Assembly (NCBI GenBank): GCA_020633335.1
Contig: JACKDU010000006.1
Coordinates: forward strand, 186,001 to 250,000
Origin: Myxococcales bacterium
Lineage (GTDB): Bacteria > Myxococcota_A > Polyangia > Nannocystales > Nannocystaceae
DNA length: 64,000 bases
Direction of reading: 5' to 3'
Shown here piece by piece: positions 34,103 to 43,756 of this stretch. Made by a program: the position numbers and the translations under genes. The stretch's first letter is position 1. Each line of letters opens with the position of its first letter. The notes under the pieces are model-generated. The model did not search any database. It was not told where the DNA came from and saw only the letters and a program-made list of their open reading frames with translations.

Positions 34103-34123
34103 GCCGGCTCTGATCTGAGGCCC

Positions 34124-34774
34124 ATGGCGACGACCACCCGGAGGAAAGGGAAGACCCGCAGCGTCCGCGAGGCGGTCCGCGAGGAGACCCGCGCGGCCTA
34201 CCGCGAGGCGATCCTCTCGGCGGCCTCCGAGGTCTTCGGGCGCCTCGGCTTCCACGACGCGAAGATGGCCGACATCGCCGCCGAGGCTGGGGTCGCCGCC
34301 GGCACCCTCTACAACTACTTCTCCTCCAAGGAGGAGGTCTTCGCGTCGATCCTCGAGCGGGGCCAGGAGCAGCTCTTCGGCGCGCTCGCCGAGGTCGTCG
34401 CCCGCGGCGGCGATCCGCTCGATCGGCTCCAGGAGGTGCTCCGCACGCTCTACGGCTTCCTCGAGCGGAGCGGCCCCTTCTTCGCGGTCTACCTCCGCCA
34501 GGGCGGCCTCGCCGAGTGGACGCGGCAGCGCCTCCGCGAGAGCGAGGACCGCACCTTCCACCGCAACCTCGCGCTGATGGAGGGGCTCCTCCGCGAGGCC
34601 TGCGAGGCCGGCCTCCTCCGCGGCGACCGCGACCCCGACGAGCTCGGGGCGGTGCTCGCGGGCATCTCCGACGCCCAGATCTTCGCCTGGGTGCGGCGCG
34701 GCTGCCCGCCCGATCTGACCGCCCGATCGGCGGTCGTCTTCGACCTCTTCCTCCACGGGGCCTCCCGCCGATGA
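34124..34774 (+). CDS. TetR/AcrR-family repressor of the RND efflux operon
   Basis: 216 residues from ATG 34124 (ATG 34097 is in frame but overlaps the operator). The N-terminal HTH reads FGRLGFHDAKMADIAAEAGVAAGTLYNYFSSKEEVF when taken in two pieces, the classic TetR signature from about residue 41. The C-terminal helical domain would bind the inducer. The stop overlaps the adaptor gene start (ATGA), and the palindrome just upstream makes autoregulation and control of the whole pump operon very likely. Related regulators answer to drugs, bile-like compounds or fatty acids; the ligand here is unknown. Confidence 0.9.
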   Translation: MATTTRRKGKTRSVREAVREETRAAYREAILSAASEVFGRLGFHDAKMADIAAEAGVAAGTLYNYFSSKEEVFASILERGQEQLFGALAEVVARGGDPLDRLQEVLRTLYGFLERSGPFFAVYLRQGGLAEWTRQRLRESEDRTFHRNLALMEGLLREACEAGLLRGDRDPDELGAVLAGISDAQIFAWVRRGCPPDLTARSAVVFDLFLHGASRR

Positions 34775-35712
34775 TCCGTCCAAGCCACGCGCTCCTCCTC
34801 CTGGTCCTCGCCGCCGCCACCTTCTCCGCCTGCGACGGCGGCGAAGAGGGCCCGTCGCTGCCGCCCGTCGCCGGCAAGGCGCCCCCCGAGATCCCGACGC
34901 CCGAGGCCGTCGACGACGCGCCCGCGAGCGGGCCGGCGAAGCAGGCGGTGGCGACCACCGGCCGCTTCGTCGGCACCGTCCTCCCGAGCGAGTCGGCGGA
35001 GCTCGGGCCGAAGATGAGCGGCACCCTCGCCTTCATCGCGGTCGACGAGGGCGACGTCGTCAAGAAGGGGCAGCTCCTCTTCCGGGTCTCGCCGGGGACG
35101 ATGAAGCTCCAGGTCGACTCCGCCCAGGCGGCGCTCGAGGGGGCGCTCCTCGCCCGCGACGAGGCCGCCCGCGAGCTCGAGCGCCAGAAGGCGCTGGCCG
35201 CCAAGGGGACGGTGTCGAACGTCGTCGTCGAGCGCGCCCAGGCCAACTACGACGCGACCAACAACGCCGCCCAGCGGGCCGAGGTCGGGGTGTCGATGAG
35301 CAAGCGGGCGCTCGGCGACACCACGGTGTCGTCGCCGATCAACGGCGTGGTCTCGCGCAAGCTCAAGAACGTCGGCGAGACCGTGACGATGATGCCGCCG
35401 ACGGTGGTCCTGGTGATCCAGGATCAGTCGGCGCTCGAGCTCCGAGTCCGGGTCCCCGAGGCCCAGCTCAAGACGATTCGACCGGGCGGCCAGGTCGTCG
35501 CCCACTTCACCGCGATCGACGTCGTCCGGCCGGCGACGATCTCGCGGATCATGCCGACGATCGACCCCGTCACACGGACGATCGAGATCGTCGGCGAGGT
35601 CGACAACAGCGACGACCTCCTCCGCCCGGGGATGTACGTCGAGGTCGAGATCGGCCCAGAGGCCAGCGGCGGCGCGGCGGCGCCGGCGGCGGGGAAGGAG
35701 GCGGCGGGGTGA
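34771..35712 (+). CDS. RND efflux periplasmic adaptor (membrane fusion) lipoprotein
   Basis: 313 residues from ATG 34771. A lipobox TFSAC anchors it to the inner membrane. The barrel-sandwich half motifs are AELGPKMSGTLAFIAVDEGDVV when read in parts, with the second half SSPINGVVSRKLKNVGETV, either side of a short alpha-hairpin (about 105-160). A beta-barrel and a membrane-proximal domain complete it. It joins the permease to the TolC channel. Overlaps join it to both neighbours: ATGA with the repressor and GTGA with the permease. Confidence 0.92.
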   Translation: MIRPSHALLLLVLAAATFSACDGGEEGPSLPPVAGKAPPEIPTPEAVDDAPASGPAKQAVATTGRFVGTVLPSESAELGPKMSGTLAFIAVDEGDVVKKGQLLFRVSPGTMKLQVDSAQAALEGALLARDEAARELERQKALAAKGTVSNVVVERAQANYDATNNAAQRAEVGVSMSKRALGDTTVSSPINGVVSRKLKNVGETVTMMPPTVVLVIQDQSALELRVRVPEAQLKTIRPGGQVVAHFTAIDVVRPATISRIMPTIDPVTRTIEIVGEVDNSDDLLRPGMYVEVEIGPEASGGAAAPAAGKEAAG

Positions 35713-38700
35713 AGCTCGCAGAGATCTCGATCAAGCGCTCGGTGCTGGCGGCGATGATGATCGCCGCCCTCATGGTCTTCGGCCTCTTCGCGGTCCCGCG
35801 GATCGGCGTCGAGCTCTTCCCCAACGTCGACTTCCCGGTGATCACGACGACGATCATCTACCCGGGCGGCGACCCGGCGACGATGGAGTCGAAGGTCGCC
35901 GACAAGGTCGAGGAGGCGCTCCAGTCGCTGAGCGGGGTCAAGCGGATGACCTCCCGCAACCTCGAGGGGGTCACCTCGGTGATCCTCGAATTCGAGCTCG
36001 AGGTCGACGGCAACCAGGCCCTCCAGGACGTCCGCGACAAGGTCGCGGCGATCGAGCGCAACCTCCCCAAGGGGATCGAGCCGCCGGTCGTCCAGAAGCT
36101 CGACACCGGCTCGGCGCCGGTGCTCTCGGTCGCCCTCGCCGGCGATCTGCCGATCCAGGAGCTGACCAAGATCGCCGACGACACGGTCAAGCAGCAGATC
36201 CAGCAGGTCCCCGGGGTCGGCGAGGTCTCGCTGGTCGGCGGCCGCGAGCGCGAGATCAAGGTGCTGGTCGAGCCCCGGCGCCTGGTCGGCTACGGCCTCA
36301 CGGTCGACGACGTCGCCGGCGCGATCCAGTCCCAGAGCCTCGAGATGCCGGCCGGCTACGTCAAGCTCGGCGGCCGCGAGCTCACGGTCAAGACCCGCGG
36401 CGAGGCCCGCTCGCCCGAGGAGATCGGCGAGATCGTGATCACCGGCGCCGGCGGGGCGGCGATCCGCGTCCGCGACGTCGCCGAGGTCGTCGACGGGGTC
36501 GAGGACGCGCGCTCGGCCTCCTTCCTCAACGGCGAGCCCGCGGTCTCGCTGGTCGTCCGCAAGCAGAGCGGCGCCAACACCGTCGAGATCGCCGCCCGCG
36601 CCCGCGAGGCGCTCGAGAAGCTCGGCCCCGAGCTCGAGCGCCGCGGCGTCCGGGTGTCGATCCCCTCGGACAACTCGGCCTTCGTCTCGCGGGCGATCAA
36701 CGACGTCAAGGATGACCTCCTGATCGGCGCGGTCCTGACGATCCTGATCATCCTCGTCTTCCTCCACGACATCCGGGCGACGCTGATCGCCGCCCTGGCG
36801 ATCCCGACGAGCATCGTCGGCACCTTCGCCTTCATGGAGTGGATGAACTTCTCCTTCAACAACATCACGATGCTCGCGCTCTCGCTCTCGATCGGGATCC
36901 TGGTCGACGACGCGATCGTCGTGATCGAGAACATCTACCGCCACCTCGAGATGGGGAAGGCGCGGATGAAGGCGGCCCTCGACGCGACCTCGGAGATCGG
37001 CTTCGCGGTGATCGCCACGACCCTCTCGATCGTCGCGGTCTTCGTGCCGGTCGCCTACATGCAGGGGATCGTCGGCCGCTTCTTCTTCCAGTTCGGGATC
37101 ACGGTCGCGGCCGCGGTCCTGATCTCGATGCTGGTCTCCTTCACCCTGACGCCGATGCTCGCGTCGCGGATCATGCGGCACGGCGGCCACGGGGCCGAGC
37201 CCGGGGTCTTCGCCCGGACCTTCAACCGCGGCTTCGCGGTGCTCGAGCGGGCCTACGCCGCGATCCTCCGCTGGTGCCTCCGCCACCCCTGGCTCACCCT
37301 CCTGGCGGCGATCATGACCCTGGTCTTCTCGGTGGTCCTGGTCTCGCGGGTCCCCGGCGAGTTCATCCCCCAGGACGATCGCTCGGAGTTCGCGGTCAAC
37401 GTCGAGCTGCCGACCGGGACCTCGCTCGAGGGGACGATCGCCACCGCCGAGGCGGTCGCCGCCGACATCCGCGACAACCTCCCGGGGGTCGCCGACACCT
37501 TCACGACGGTCGGCGAGGGCGCCCAGGGGCAGGTCAACCGCGGGCGGGTCATGGTCACCCTGACGCGGCCCCACGAGCGCGCCTACTCCCAGCGGCAGGC
37601 GATGCAGTGGGTGAGAGAGCGCCTCGCAGGGGTCGAGGGCGCGAACATCACGGTTCAGATGATCGACGCGATCGGCGGCGACTCTGGCTTCCGCACCCAG
37701 CCGGTGCAGTTCTCGATCCGCGGCTCGAACCTCGATGAGGTCGTCGCCGCCGCGGAGGCGCTCAAGGCCGAGCTGGCGACCACCGGCAAGTTCGTCGACC
37801 TCGACACCACCTACCGCGGCGGCAAGCCCGAGCTCGGGATCGAGGTCGATCGCAACAAGGCCGCCGACCTCGGGGTGCCGGTCGCGGCGATCGCCCGGAC
37901 GATCCGCTCGCTGGTCGCCGGCGACACGGTCTCGACCCTCAAGGACGGCGCCGACGTCTACGACGTGATCCTGCAGATGCCCGAGGGGGCGCGGGCGAAC
38001 CTCGAGTCGCTCTCGAACCTCAAGGTGCGGGCGCCGAGCGGCAACCTCGTCGACCTCGCCAACCTGGTCCGGCCGGTCCGGGACTCCGGGCCCAGCGAGA
38101 TCGAGCGCTCGAACCGGCTCCGCCAGGTCGTGGTCCTCGCCGACATCCAGGGGATCGCCCTCGGCGACGCCCAGAAGCTGGTCGAGGCGGCGGCGGCCCG
38201 GGTGGTCCCGCCCCACCTCACGACCTCGTTCCTCGGCAACGCCGAGATGATGATCGAGTCCTTCATCGCCATGCTCACGGCGCTCGGGCTCGCGGTGATC
38301 CTGGTCTACATGATCCTCGCCGCCCAGTTCGACTCGCTGATCCAGCCGGTGACGATCATGATCTCGCTGCCGCTCTCGGTGGTCGGCGCCTTCGGCGGGC
38401 TCTACCTCTCGGGGATGACCCTCAACCTCTTCTCGTTCATCGGCATCATCATGCTGATGGGCCTGGTGACCAAGACCGCGATCCTCCTGGTCGACTTCGC
38501 CAACTCGGAGCGGGCCTCGGGGATGGAGATCCGCGAGGCGCTGGTCTCCGCCGGGGTGATCCGGATGCGGCCGATCTTCATGACCTCGGCGGCGACGATC
38601 TTCGGGATGGTCCCGGTCGCGCTCGCCCTCGGCGAGGGCGGCGGCTCGCGGGCGCCGATGGCGGTCTGCGTGATCGGCGGGATGATCACCTCGACCGCGC

Positions 38701-39017
38701 TCACCCTGGTGGTGATCCCGGTCGTCTACCTCCTCTTCGACCGCCTCGTGACCACCCGGGCGATGCGCTTCGTCAGCCGCAAGCTCTTCGGGGCCGAGGG
38801 GGACGCGGGGTCGATCACCGACCTGGTGGTCGACGTCGAGGAGGTCGCGCCGCCGCGGGCCTTCATCCCCGACGTCGACGTCGACATCGACGCGCCCGCC
38901 GACTCCGGGCGCCGGGTCGAGATCGCGATCGACGTCGATCTCAACGATGAGGACGCGGAGCGCCACGACCTGGTGATCCCGACGATCCTCCGCGAGCACG
39001 ACAAGCCGAGGAAGTGA
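35709..39017 (+). CDS. RND-family efflux transporter permease (AcrB/HAE-1-like)
   Basis: 1102 residues from GTG 35709. The N-terminal helix is followed by the porter domains, then the TM2-6 block (LIGAVLTILIILVFLHD, ILVDDAIVVIENIYRH with the paired Asp of the proton relay), a second porter half and TM8-12 (GLVTKTAILLVDFAN). All core RND features are present, so it should be a proton-driven exporter of drugs, lipids or metabolites. The last 75 residues are an unusual cytoplasmic extension rich in Asp/Val (VDVDIDAP, AIDVDLNDED), absent from AcrB. The stop is one base from the TolC gene start. Confidence 0.95.
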   Translation: MKLAEISIKRSVLAAMMIAALMVFGLFAVPRIGVELFPNVDFPVITTTIIYPGGDPATMESKVADKVEEALQSLSGVKRMTSRNLEGVTSVILEFELEVDGNQALQDVRDKVAAIERNLPKGIEPPVVQKLDTGSAPVLSVALAGDLPIQELTKIADDTVKQQIQQVPGVGEVSLVGGREREIKVLVEPRRLVGYGLTVDDVAGAIQSQSLEMPAGYVKLGGRELTVKTRGEARSPEEIGEIVITGAGGAAIRVRDVAEVVDGVEDARSASFLNGEPAVSLVVRKQSGANTVEIAARAREALEKLGPELERRGVRVSIPSDNSAFVSRAINDVKDDLLIGAVLTILIILVFLHDIRATLIAALAIPTSIVGTFAFMEWMNFSFNNITMLALSLSIGILVDDAIVVIENIYRHLEMGKARMKAALDATSEIGFAVIATTLSIVAVFVPVAYMQGIVGRFFFQFGITVAAAVLISMLVSFTLTPMLASRIMRHGGHGAEPGVFARTFNRGFAVLERAYAAILRWCLRHPWLTLLAAIMTLVFSVVLVSRVPGEFIPQDDRSEFAVNVELPTGTSLEGTIATAEAVAADIRDNLPGVADTFTTVGEGAQGQVNRGRVMVTLTRPHERAYSQRQAMQWVRERLAGVEGANITVQMIDAIGGDSGFRTQPVQFSIRGSNLDEVVAAAEALKAELATTGKFVDLDTTYRGGKPELGIEVDRNKAADLGVPVAAIARTIRSLVAGDTVSTLKDGADVYDVILQMPEGARANLESLSNLKVRAPSGNLVDLANLVRPVRDSGPSEIERSNRLRQVVVLADIQGIALGDAQKLVEAAAARVVPPHLTTSFLGNAEMMIESFIAMLTALGLAVILVYMILAAQFDSLIQPVTIMISLPLSVVGAFGGLYLSGMTLNLFSFIGIIMLMGLVTKTAILLVDFANSERASGMEIREALVSAGVIRMRPIFMTSAATIFGMVPVALALGEGGGSRAPMAVCVIGGMITSTALTLVVIPVVYLLFDRLVTTRAMRFVSRKLFGAEGDAGSITDLVVDVEEVAPPRAFIPDVDVDIDAPADSGRRVEIAIDVDLNDEDAERHDLVIPTILREHDKPRK

Positions 39018-39018
39018 C

Positions 39019-40611
39019 ATGCCAGCCTCTCTCCTCCACCTCTCCCTCGTCCTCGCCCTCGCCGCGCCGGCCAAGGAGCCGGTGACCGACCCCGAGCTCG
39101 GCGGCGCGCCGCTGATCCAGGAGGAGGACGACGCGCCCCCTCCGCCGCCGGCGGCCGCGGAGGGCCCCGACGAGCCGGTCTACGAGGATCCGCTGGTGGT
39201 CGCGCTGACCCCGGTCGCCGGCGGCCTGACCTCCGACGAGGTCGCCAAGGACGCCCTCCGCTCCGCGCCGTCGATCGGCCTGCGGACCGCCGAGCTCCAG
39301 CAGGCGGCCGCCCGCGTCGACAAGACGATGGTCGCCTACCTCCCCTCGCTGACCGGGACCGCGAGCTACACCCGCCTCTCGAAGGTCAACGTCGACCTCG
39401 GCGGCGGCGGGTCGATCGTCGGGGCGATGAACCCGGGCCCACTCGTGGTCGCGCCCTGCCCCGGCGGGGTCGGCCAGTGCGTGGTCGACAGCGGCGGCGT
39501 GCCGGTCGGCGCCGCCCCCTTCGCCTTCTCGTTCCCGCTCAACTCCTTCTCGCTCCAGGCCCAGCTGGCGATCCCGATCTCGGACTACATCCTGTCGATG
39601 GTCCCGGCCTGGCGCTCGTCGAAGGCGACCAAGGAGGCGGTCCGCCTCGCCCGCGAGGCCGAGATCATCAAGGTCGAGGTCGACGCTCGCCTCGCCTACT
39701 ACAACTGGCTGCGGACGGTCGCGGCGGTGGTCGTCGCCGAGGAGTCGATCGCCCGCTCGCAGGCGCGCCTCGCCGACGCCCAGGCGTCGTTTGAGGCGGG
39801 CGTGGTCTCGAAGGCCGACGTCCTCCGCCTCGACTCGCTGGTCGCGTCGACCGAGGCGGGCGTGGTCCAGGCGCGGGCGCTACGCGAGCTCGCGGCCAAG
39901 CACCTCGCGGTGATGATGAACCGCGAGGGCGCCGACTTCACGGTCGGCGAGGATGTCCTCGCCGATCTCCGGCCGGCCAAGGCGGAGGCGCTCGACGACC
40001 TGGTCCGCGAGGCCCACGAGCGCCGCCGCGAGCTCCTCTCGCTCCGCCAGAGCGGGCGGGCGGTCGATCAGGGCGTCCGGTCGATCCGGGCGATGTACTA
40101 CCCGCGCCTCGACGGCTTCGCCGAGGGCACCTACGCCAACCCCAACCAGCGCTTCTTCCCGCTCCAGAACAAGTGGAACGCGTCGTGGTCGGTCGGCGTC
40201 CGCCTCTCGTACTCCCTCAGCCAGACGCTGCGCACCCGGGCCGAGGTCAAGGACCTCAAGGCCGACGGCCGCAAGCTCGCCCACCAGGAGGAGGCGCTGC
40301 GCCGGGGGATCACGATGGAGGTCACCCAGGCCTACCTCGACCGTCAGAACGCGCTGGCGGCGATCGAGCTCGGCGGCCGCGCGGTCCGGTCGTCGGAGGA
40401 GGCCTACCGGGTCGCCGCCGATCTCTATCAGGCCGGCACCGCGACGACGACCGACATCATCGACGCCGAGGTCGCGCGGGTGACGACGACGCTCCAGGAG
40501 GTCAACGCCCGGATCGATCTTCGGGTCGCCGAGCTCCGCCTCCGCTACTCGGTCGGCCGCCTCGAGCCGATCGAGGCGCCCGCCGAGCCGGCGAGCGGAC
40601 GTCGGGGCTAG
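39019..40611 (+). CDS. TolC-family outer-membrane efflux channel
   Basis: 530 residues. A signal peptide is followed by an acidic Pro-rich segment. Two repeats of the TolC fold follow, each with long helices (QAAARVDKTMVAYLPSLTGTASY; DQGVRSIRAMYYPRLDGFAEG) and short membrane strands, ending AELRLRYSVGRLEP. Length is somewhat greater than E. coli TolC because of the N-terminal linker. It should be the outer-membrane exit duct for the preceding RND pump and completes the four-gene operon. Confidence 0.92.
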   Translation: MPASLLHLSLVLALAAPAKEPVTDPELGGAPLIQEEDDAPPPPPAAAEGPDEPVYEDPLVVALTPVAGGLTSDEVAKDALRSAPSIGLRTAELQQAAARVDKTMVAYLPSLTGTASYTRLSKVNVDLGGGGSIVGAMNPGPLVVAPCPGGVGQCVVDSGGVPVGAAPFAFSFPLNSFSLQAQLAIPISDYILSMVPAWRSSKATKEAVRLAREAEIIKVEVDARLAYYNWLRTVAAVVVAEESIARSQARLADAQASFEAGVVSKADVLRLDSLVASTEAGVVQARALRELAAKHLAVMMNREGADFTVGEDVLADLRPAKAEALDDLVREAHERRRELLSLRQSGRAVDQGVRSIRAMYYPRLDGFAEGTYANPNQRFFPLQNKWNASWSVGVRLSYSLSQTLRTRAEVKDLKADGRKLAHQEEALRRGITMEVTQAYLDRQNALAAIELGGRAVRSSEEAYRVAADLYQAGTATTTDIIDAEVARVTTTLQEVNARIDLRVAELRLRYSVGRLEPIEAPAEPASGRRG

Positions 40612-40804
40612 CGCCGCGAAGACGAGCGTCGGCGCGAGAACGGACGGACACGCCGACGTCACGGCCGCGAGGGCGGCACCGGCGGGCGGGGGAGGGGGGT
40701 GTGAATCCCGCTGCTCGCCCGCCGGCCCCGGCGTCGCCGGCCTCCCTGGCGGCGATTCCGGGGGCGCGCCCCCCAAAGCCCCGCGGAGCGCGTACCATCC
40801 ACGC

Positions 40805-41455
40805 ATGCTCTTCTCGCCCAACCTCCGCATTGTCGACAGCGAGGCGATGCCCTGGCAGCCGAGCCCGAGCAAGGGCGTCTGGCGGCGGCGCCTCGAGGTG
40901 CTCGGCGATCCCGAGCGCGGGCGGGTGACCTCGATCGTCCGCTACGATCCGAAGAGCTCGTTCCCCTCGCACGCCCACCCCGAGGGCGAGGAGATCTACG
41001 TGATCGACGGCGTCTTCTCCGACGACGAGGGCGACTACCCGGCGGGCACGGTGCTCCTCAACCCGCCGGGCTCCCGCCACGCGCCGCGCTCGAAGGGGGG
41101 CTGCGTGCTCTTCGTCAAGCTCCGCTACTACGGCGGCGAGGGGCGGCCGCGGATCTGCATCGACACCAACATCCAGACCTGGCAGTCGACCTCAAACCGC
41201 GGCGTCCACCGCCTCCCGGTCTATCAGGATCGGCAGCGGGGTGAGGGGATCGACCTCCTCCTCCTCGATCCCGGCGCCGACCTCCCGGTCACCCGCGGTG
41301 GGCGTGAGCTCCTGGTGATCGCCGGCGGCCTGGTGAACGCCGAGCAGCGCCTCCACGAGGGCGCCTGGATCCTCGATCCCGGCGGCGCCTACCCGCTGGC
41401 GGCCGGGCCCGAGGGGGCGACGATCTACGCGCGCCGCGGGCATATCCACGGCTAG
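40805..41455 (+). CDS. Two-domain cupin protein (ChrR-like cupin)
   Basis: 216 residues. The first cupin has HAHPEGEEIYVIDG (about 56-69) and PPGSRHAP, giving a His/His/Glu/His metal site. The second half (about 130-216) repeats the barrel without an obvious full metal set (LLVIAGGLVNAEQRLHEGAWI). This layout fits ChrR-like cupins, which as anti-sigma partners sense singlet oxygen or as enzymes act on small molecules. There is no zinc anti-sigma N-terminus and no sigma factor next door, so an enzymatic or binding role is more likely. It stands alone between the pump operon and a GH43-like gene. Confidence 0.78.
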   Translation: MLFSPNLRIVDSEAMPWQPSPSKGVWRRRLEVLGDPERGRVTSIVRYDPKSSFPSHAHPEGEEIYVIDGVFSDDEGDYPAGTVLLNPPGSRHAPRSKGGCVLFVKLRYYGGEGRPRICIDTNIQTWQSTSNRGVHRLPVYQDRQRGEGIDLLLLDPGADLPVTRGGRELLVIAGGLVNAEQRLHEGAWILDPGGAYPLAAGPEGATIYARRGHIHG

Positions 41456-41464
41456 TCGCTCGCT

Positions 41465-43009
41465 GTGGCATCCTGGGGCGTGCGCGCGCTTCCGCCCCTC
41501 GTCCACGTTCATGCCCTCTTGATCGCCGCCGCCTGCTCACCCGGGGCGGGGACGGGGAGCGCGAGCGAGGCGAGCTCGTCGTCGTCAACTAGCACCTCGG
41601 GACATGTCTCATCGAGCACGAGCGGCGGCGCCGCGACCGCGACGAGCGGCGGCGAGGCCAGCGGGTCGATGACGACATCGACGACGACGACGGCGACCGC
41701 AACGAGCGGTGGATCGAGCGGCGGCGACGAGACCAGCGGCGGCCCCGGGGTGGTCCTCGTCGACGGCCAAAACCCGGTGATCGCCGGCGACGCCCCCGAT
41801 CCCGGGGTCCTGCGGGTCGTCGGCGAGGGCGGGGCGGCGACCTACTACCTCTCGCACACGGTCCACAACGGCGGCGACTTCCCGCTCTACACCTCGAGCG
41901 ATCTGCTCCAGTGGGCGCCGGCGGCGAGCGGCCTCCTCCAGCGGACGAGCGCGCCGGGATCGTCGATCGACGTCAACGGCCACCACCTCTGCTCGCGCTG
42001 GGCGCCCGAGATCGCCGAGCTCGGGCCGGGCTCCTACATGCTCTCCTTCACCGCCCAGCGCTACGCCAGCGCGCAGTCGCCGTGCCCGGCCTACAACGAG
42101 GACAGCGGGGTCTACCTCGCCTGGTCGAGCTCGCCGACCGGGCCCTTCGCCCTGGCGGAGAAGCCCTGGGAGCCGCTGCCGGCCGGCGCCCAGATCTCCA
42201 ATTGCCCGATCCGCGAGAGCCTGCCGCGGAGCCTCGACGTCGCCAGCAAGGACTGCCAGGGGACCTACTGCCACCACATCATCCGCCTCGACTCGACGGT
42301 CTTCCGCGATCCAGCGAGCGGCCGCTGGTGGCTCGCCTACGCCTGGTACACCAACTCGCCGCCGAAGGTGCAATGGGAGCAGGAGCACTTCGGCGAGCTG
42401 GTCAACCTGGTCGAGCTCGACCCCGCCGATCCCTTCGCGGTGATCTGCGACCTCGGGGTCCCGCAGATCCCGGTCGCGGATCCCCATGACCAGGCGACCC
42501 TCGCCCGCCTCGGGGCGAGCTGCGAGGGCTGCGATCAGATGCTCTCCTTCACCCGCGGGCGCCAGGGCGAGGAGATGACCCGCTTCGGCTTCTCCTGGGG
42601 GGTGGTCGAGGCGCCGAGCCTCTTCCGCCGCGGCGACTACGTCTACCTCCTCCTCAGCGGCTCGGCCTGGGACTCGGCCTACTACCACGTCTACTGGGTC
42701 GCGGCGCCGACGGTGGAGGGCCTCAGCCAGGACAACCCGGAGCGCCTGGTCGGGCGCTTCCTGATCCCGAGCGACGGGCAGGCCTTCGGCCACGGCGCGC
42801 CGGTGCTCGGGCCCGACGGCGAGCATTGGTACTACGTCCACCATCGCCTGACCCATGGGCCATGCAAGGACTCCGGGGTCTGCGCGCGGGACGTCTGGGT
42901 CTCGCCGATCGACTTCATCGACCGCGACGACGGCCTCGGCGCGGTCCACATCGCGCCCCGCTGGCCGGCGAAGGATCCGAGCTTCCAGGTCGCGGTCCCG
43001 GCGGGCTAG
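41465..43009 (+). CDS. Secreted lipoprotein with a GH43-like five-bladed propeller
   Basis: 514 residues from GTG 41465 (GTG 41480 also possible). The lipobox LIAAAC is followed by about 70 residues of Ser/Thr/Gly linker. The catalytic part begins QNPVIAGDAPDPGVLRV, where DPGV matches the family 43 general base region, continues with WAPEIAEL and RDPASGRWWLAY, and has a VEAPSLFRRGDYVYLLLSG block expected to hold the acid Glu. Family 43 enzymes cleave arabinans or xylans. Anchored on the cell surface, it would help degrade plant-type or prey polysaccharides. The gene's last 4 bases overlap the convergent OmpA-like gene. Confidence 0.78.
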   Translation: MASWGVRALPPLVHVHALLIAAACSPGAGTGSASEASSSSSTSTSGHVSSSTSGGAATATSGGEASGSMTTSTTTTATATSGGSSGGDETSGGPGVVLVDGQNPVIAGDAPDPGVLRVVGEGGAATYYLSHTVHNGGDFPLYTSSDLLQWAPAASGLLQRTSAPGSSIDVNGHHLCSRWAPEIAELGPGSYMLSFTAQRYASAQSPCPAYNEDSGVYLAWSSSPTGPFALAEKPWEPLPAGAQISNCPIRESLPRSLDVASKDCQGTYCHHIIRLDSTVFRDPASGRWWLAYAWYTNSPPKVQWEQEHFGELVNLVELDPADPFAVICDLGVPQIPVADPHDQATLARLGASCEGCDQMLSFTRGRQGEEMTRFGFSWGVVEAPSLFRRGDYVYLLLSGSAWDSAYYHVYWVAAPTVEGLSQDNPERLVGRFLIPSDGQAFGHGAPVLGPDGEHWYYVHHRLTHGPCKDSGVCARDVWVSPIDFIDRDDGLGAVHIAPRWPAKDPSFQVAVPAG

Positions 43010-43725
43010 GGCGGCTTCGTGCAGCCCTCGGCGAAGCTCACCGGGCGCTCGACGAGGACGAGCTCGACCCGGCGGTTGCGGGCGCGGCCCTCGGGGGTCT
43101 TGTTGGTGTCGATCGGCATCGAGTCGCCGTAGCCGACCGCCCGCAGGCTCGCGGAGGGCACCCCGTGATCGACCAGGTAGCGGAGGACGGACTGCGCGCG
43201 CTTCTGGGTGATCTCGGAGGCGAAGACGTGGTCGCTCGGGAACGCGTCGCGGTGGCCCCGGACCTCGACGAGCGCGTCGGGGTGGCGGAGGAGCACCTCG
43301 GCGATCCGATCGAGCGTGGCGAAGGACGCCGGGCGGATCGTCGCCTTGTTGATCTCGAAGGCGAGGTCGGGGATCACGCCGAGGATCCCGGCGAGCTCGT
43401 CATTCGCCTGCGGGGGATCCTCCGGGCACCCGTCGTCGTCGTCGACGCCGTTGATCGTCTCGCAGACCTCGGGGCAGCGATCGTCGCGGTCGCGGATCCC
43501 GTCGCCGTCTCGGTCGCGGTCGCCCTCCTCGCCGACCTGCTGGGTCGCGTCCCCGGGCGCGTCCGCGGTCGCGTTCACGGCCGCGTCCGACGGGGCGCCG
43601 GTGTCGACCGCGGCTAGAGCTGCGGCGGTGGCGGCCTCCGGCGCCTGGGTCGCGTCGCCGCCGCGATCGCAGGCGAGGCCGGCGACGAGGAGCGCGAGCG
43701 CGAGCGCGTGGACCGGGGAGCCCAT
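43006..43725 (-). CDS. OmpA-like lipoprotein with calcium-binding thrombospondin-3-type repeat
   Basis: 239 residues. The lipobox VAGLAC leads into an Ala-rich linker. A DRDRDGDGIRDRDDRCP / DDDDGCPEDPP stretch matches the thrombospondin type 3 calcium-binding pattern. Residues about 118-225 are the OmpA C-terminal domain (FEINKATIRPASFATLDRIA, NRRVELVLVE) that binds peptidoglycan. It would tie the outer membrane to the wall. A lone copy beside the GH43-like gene, with which it overlaps tail to tail. Confidence 0.9.
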   Translation of the reverse strand: MGSPVHALALALLVAGLACDRGGDATQAPEAATAAALAAVDTGAPSDAAVNATADAPGDATQQVGEEGDRDRDGDGIRDRDDRCPEVCETINGVDDDDGCPEDPPQANDELAGILGVIPDLAFEINKATIRPASFATLDRIAEVLLRHPDALVEVRGHRDAFPSDHVFASEITQKRAQSVLRYLVDHGVPSASLRAVGYGDSMPIDTNKTPEGRARNRRVELVLVERPVSFAEGCTKPP

Positions 43726-43756
43726 CGGCCGACGATAGCACGCCGCGTCGGCGACC

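Noticed and set aside
40680..40724. Inverted repeat CGGCGGGCG / CGCCCGCCG after the TolC gene as a terminator
   Set aside because: The loop is long and no T run follows; in such GC-rich DNA this pairing is expected by chance.
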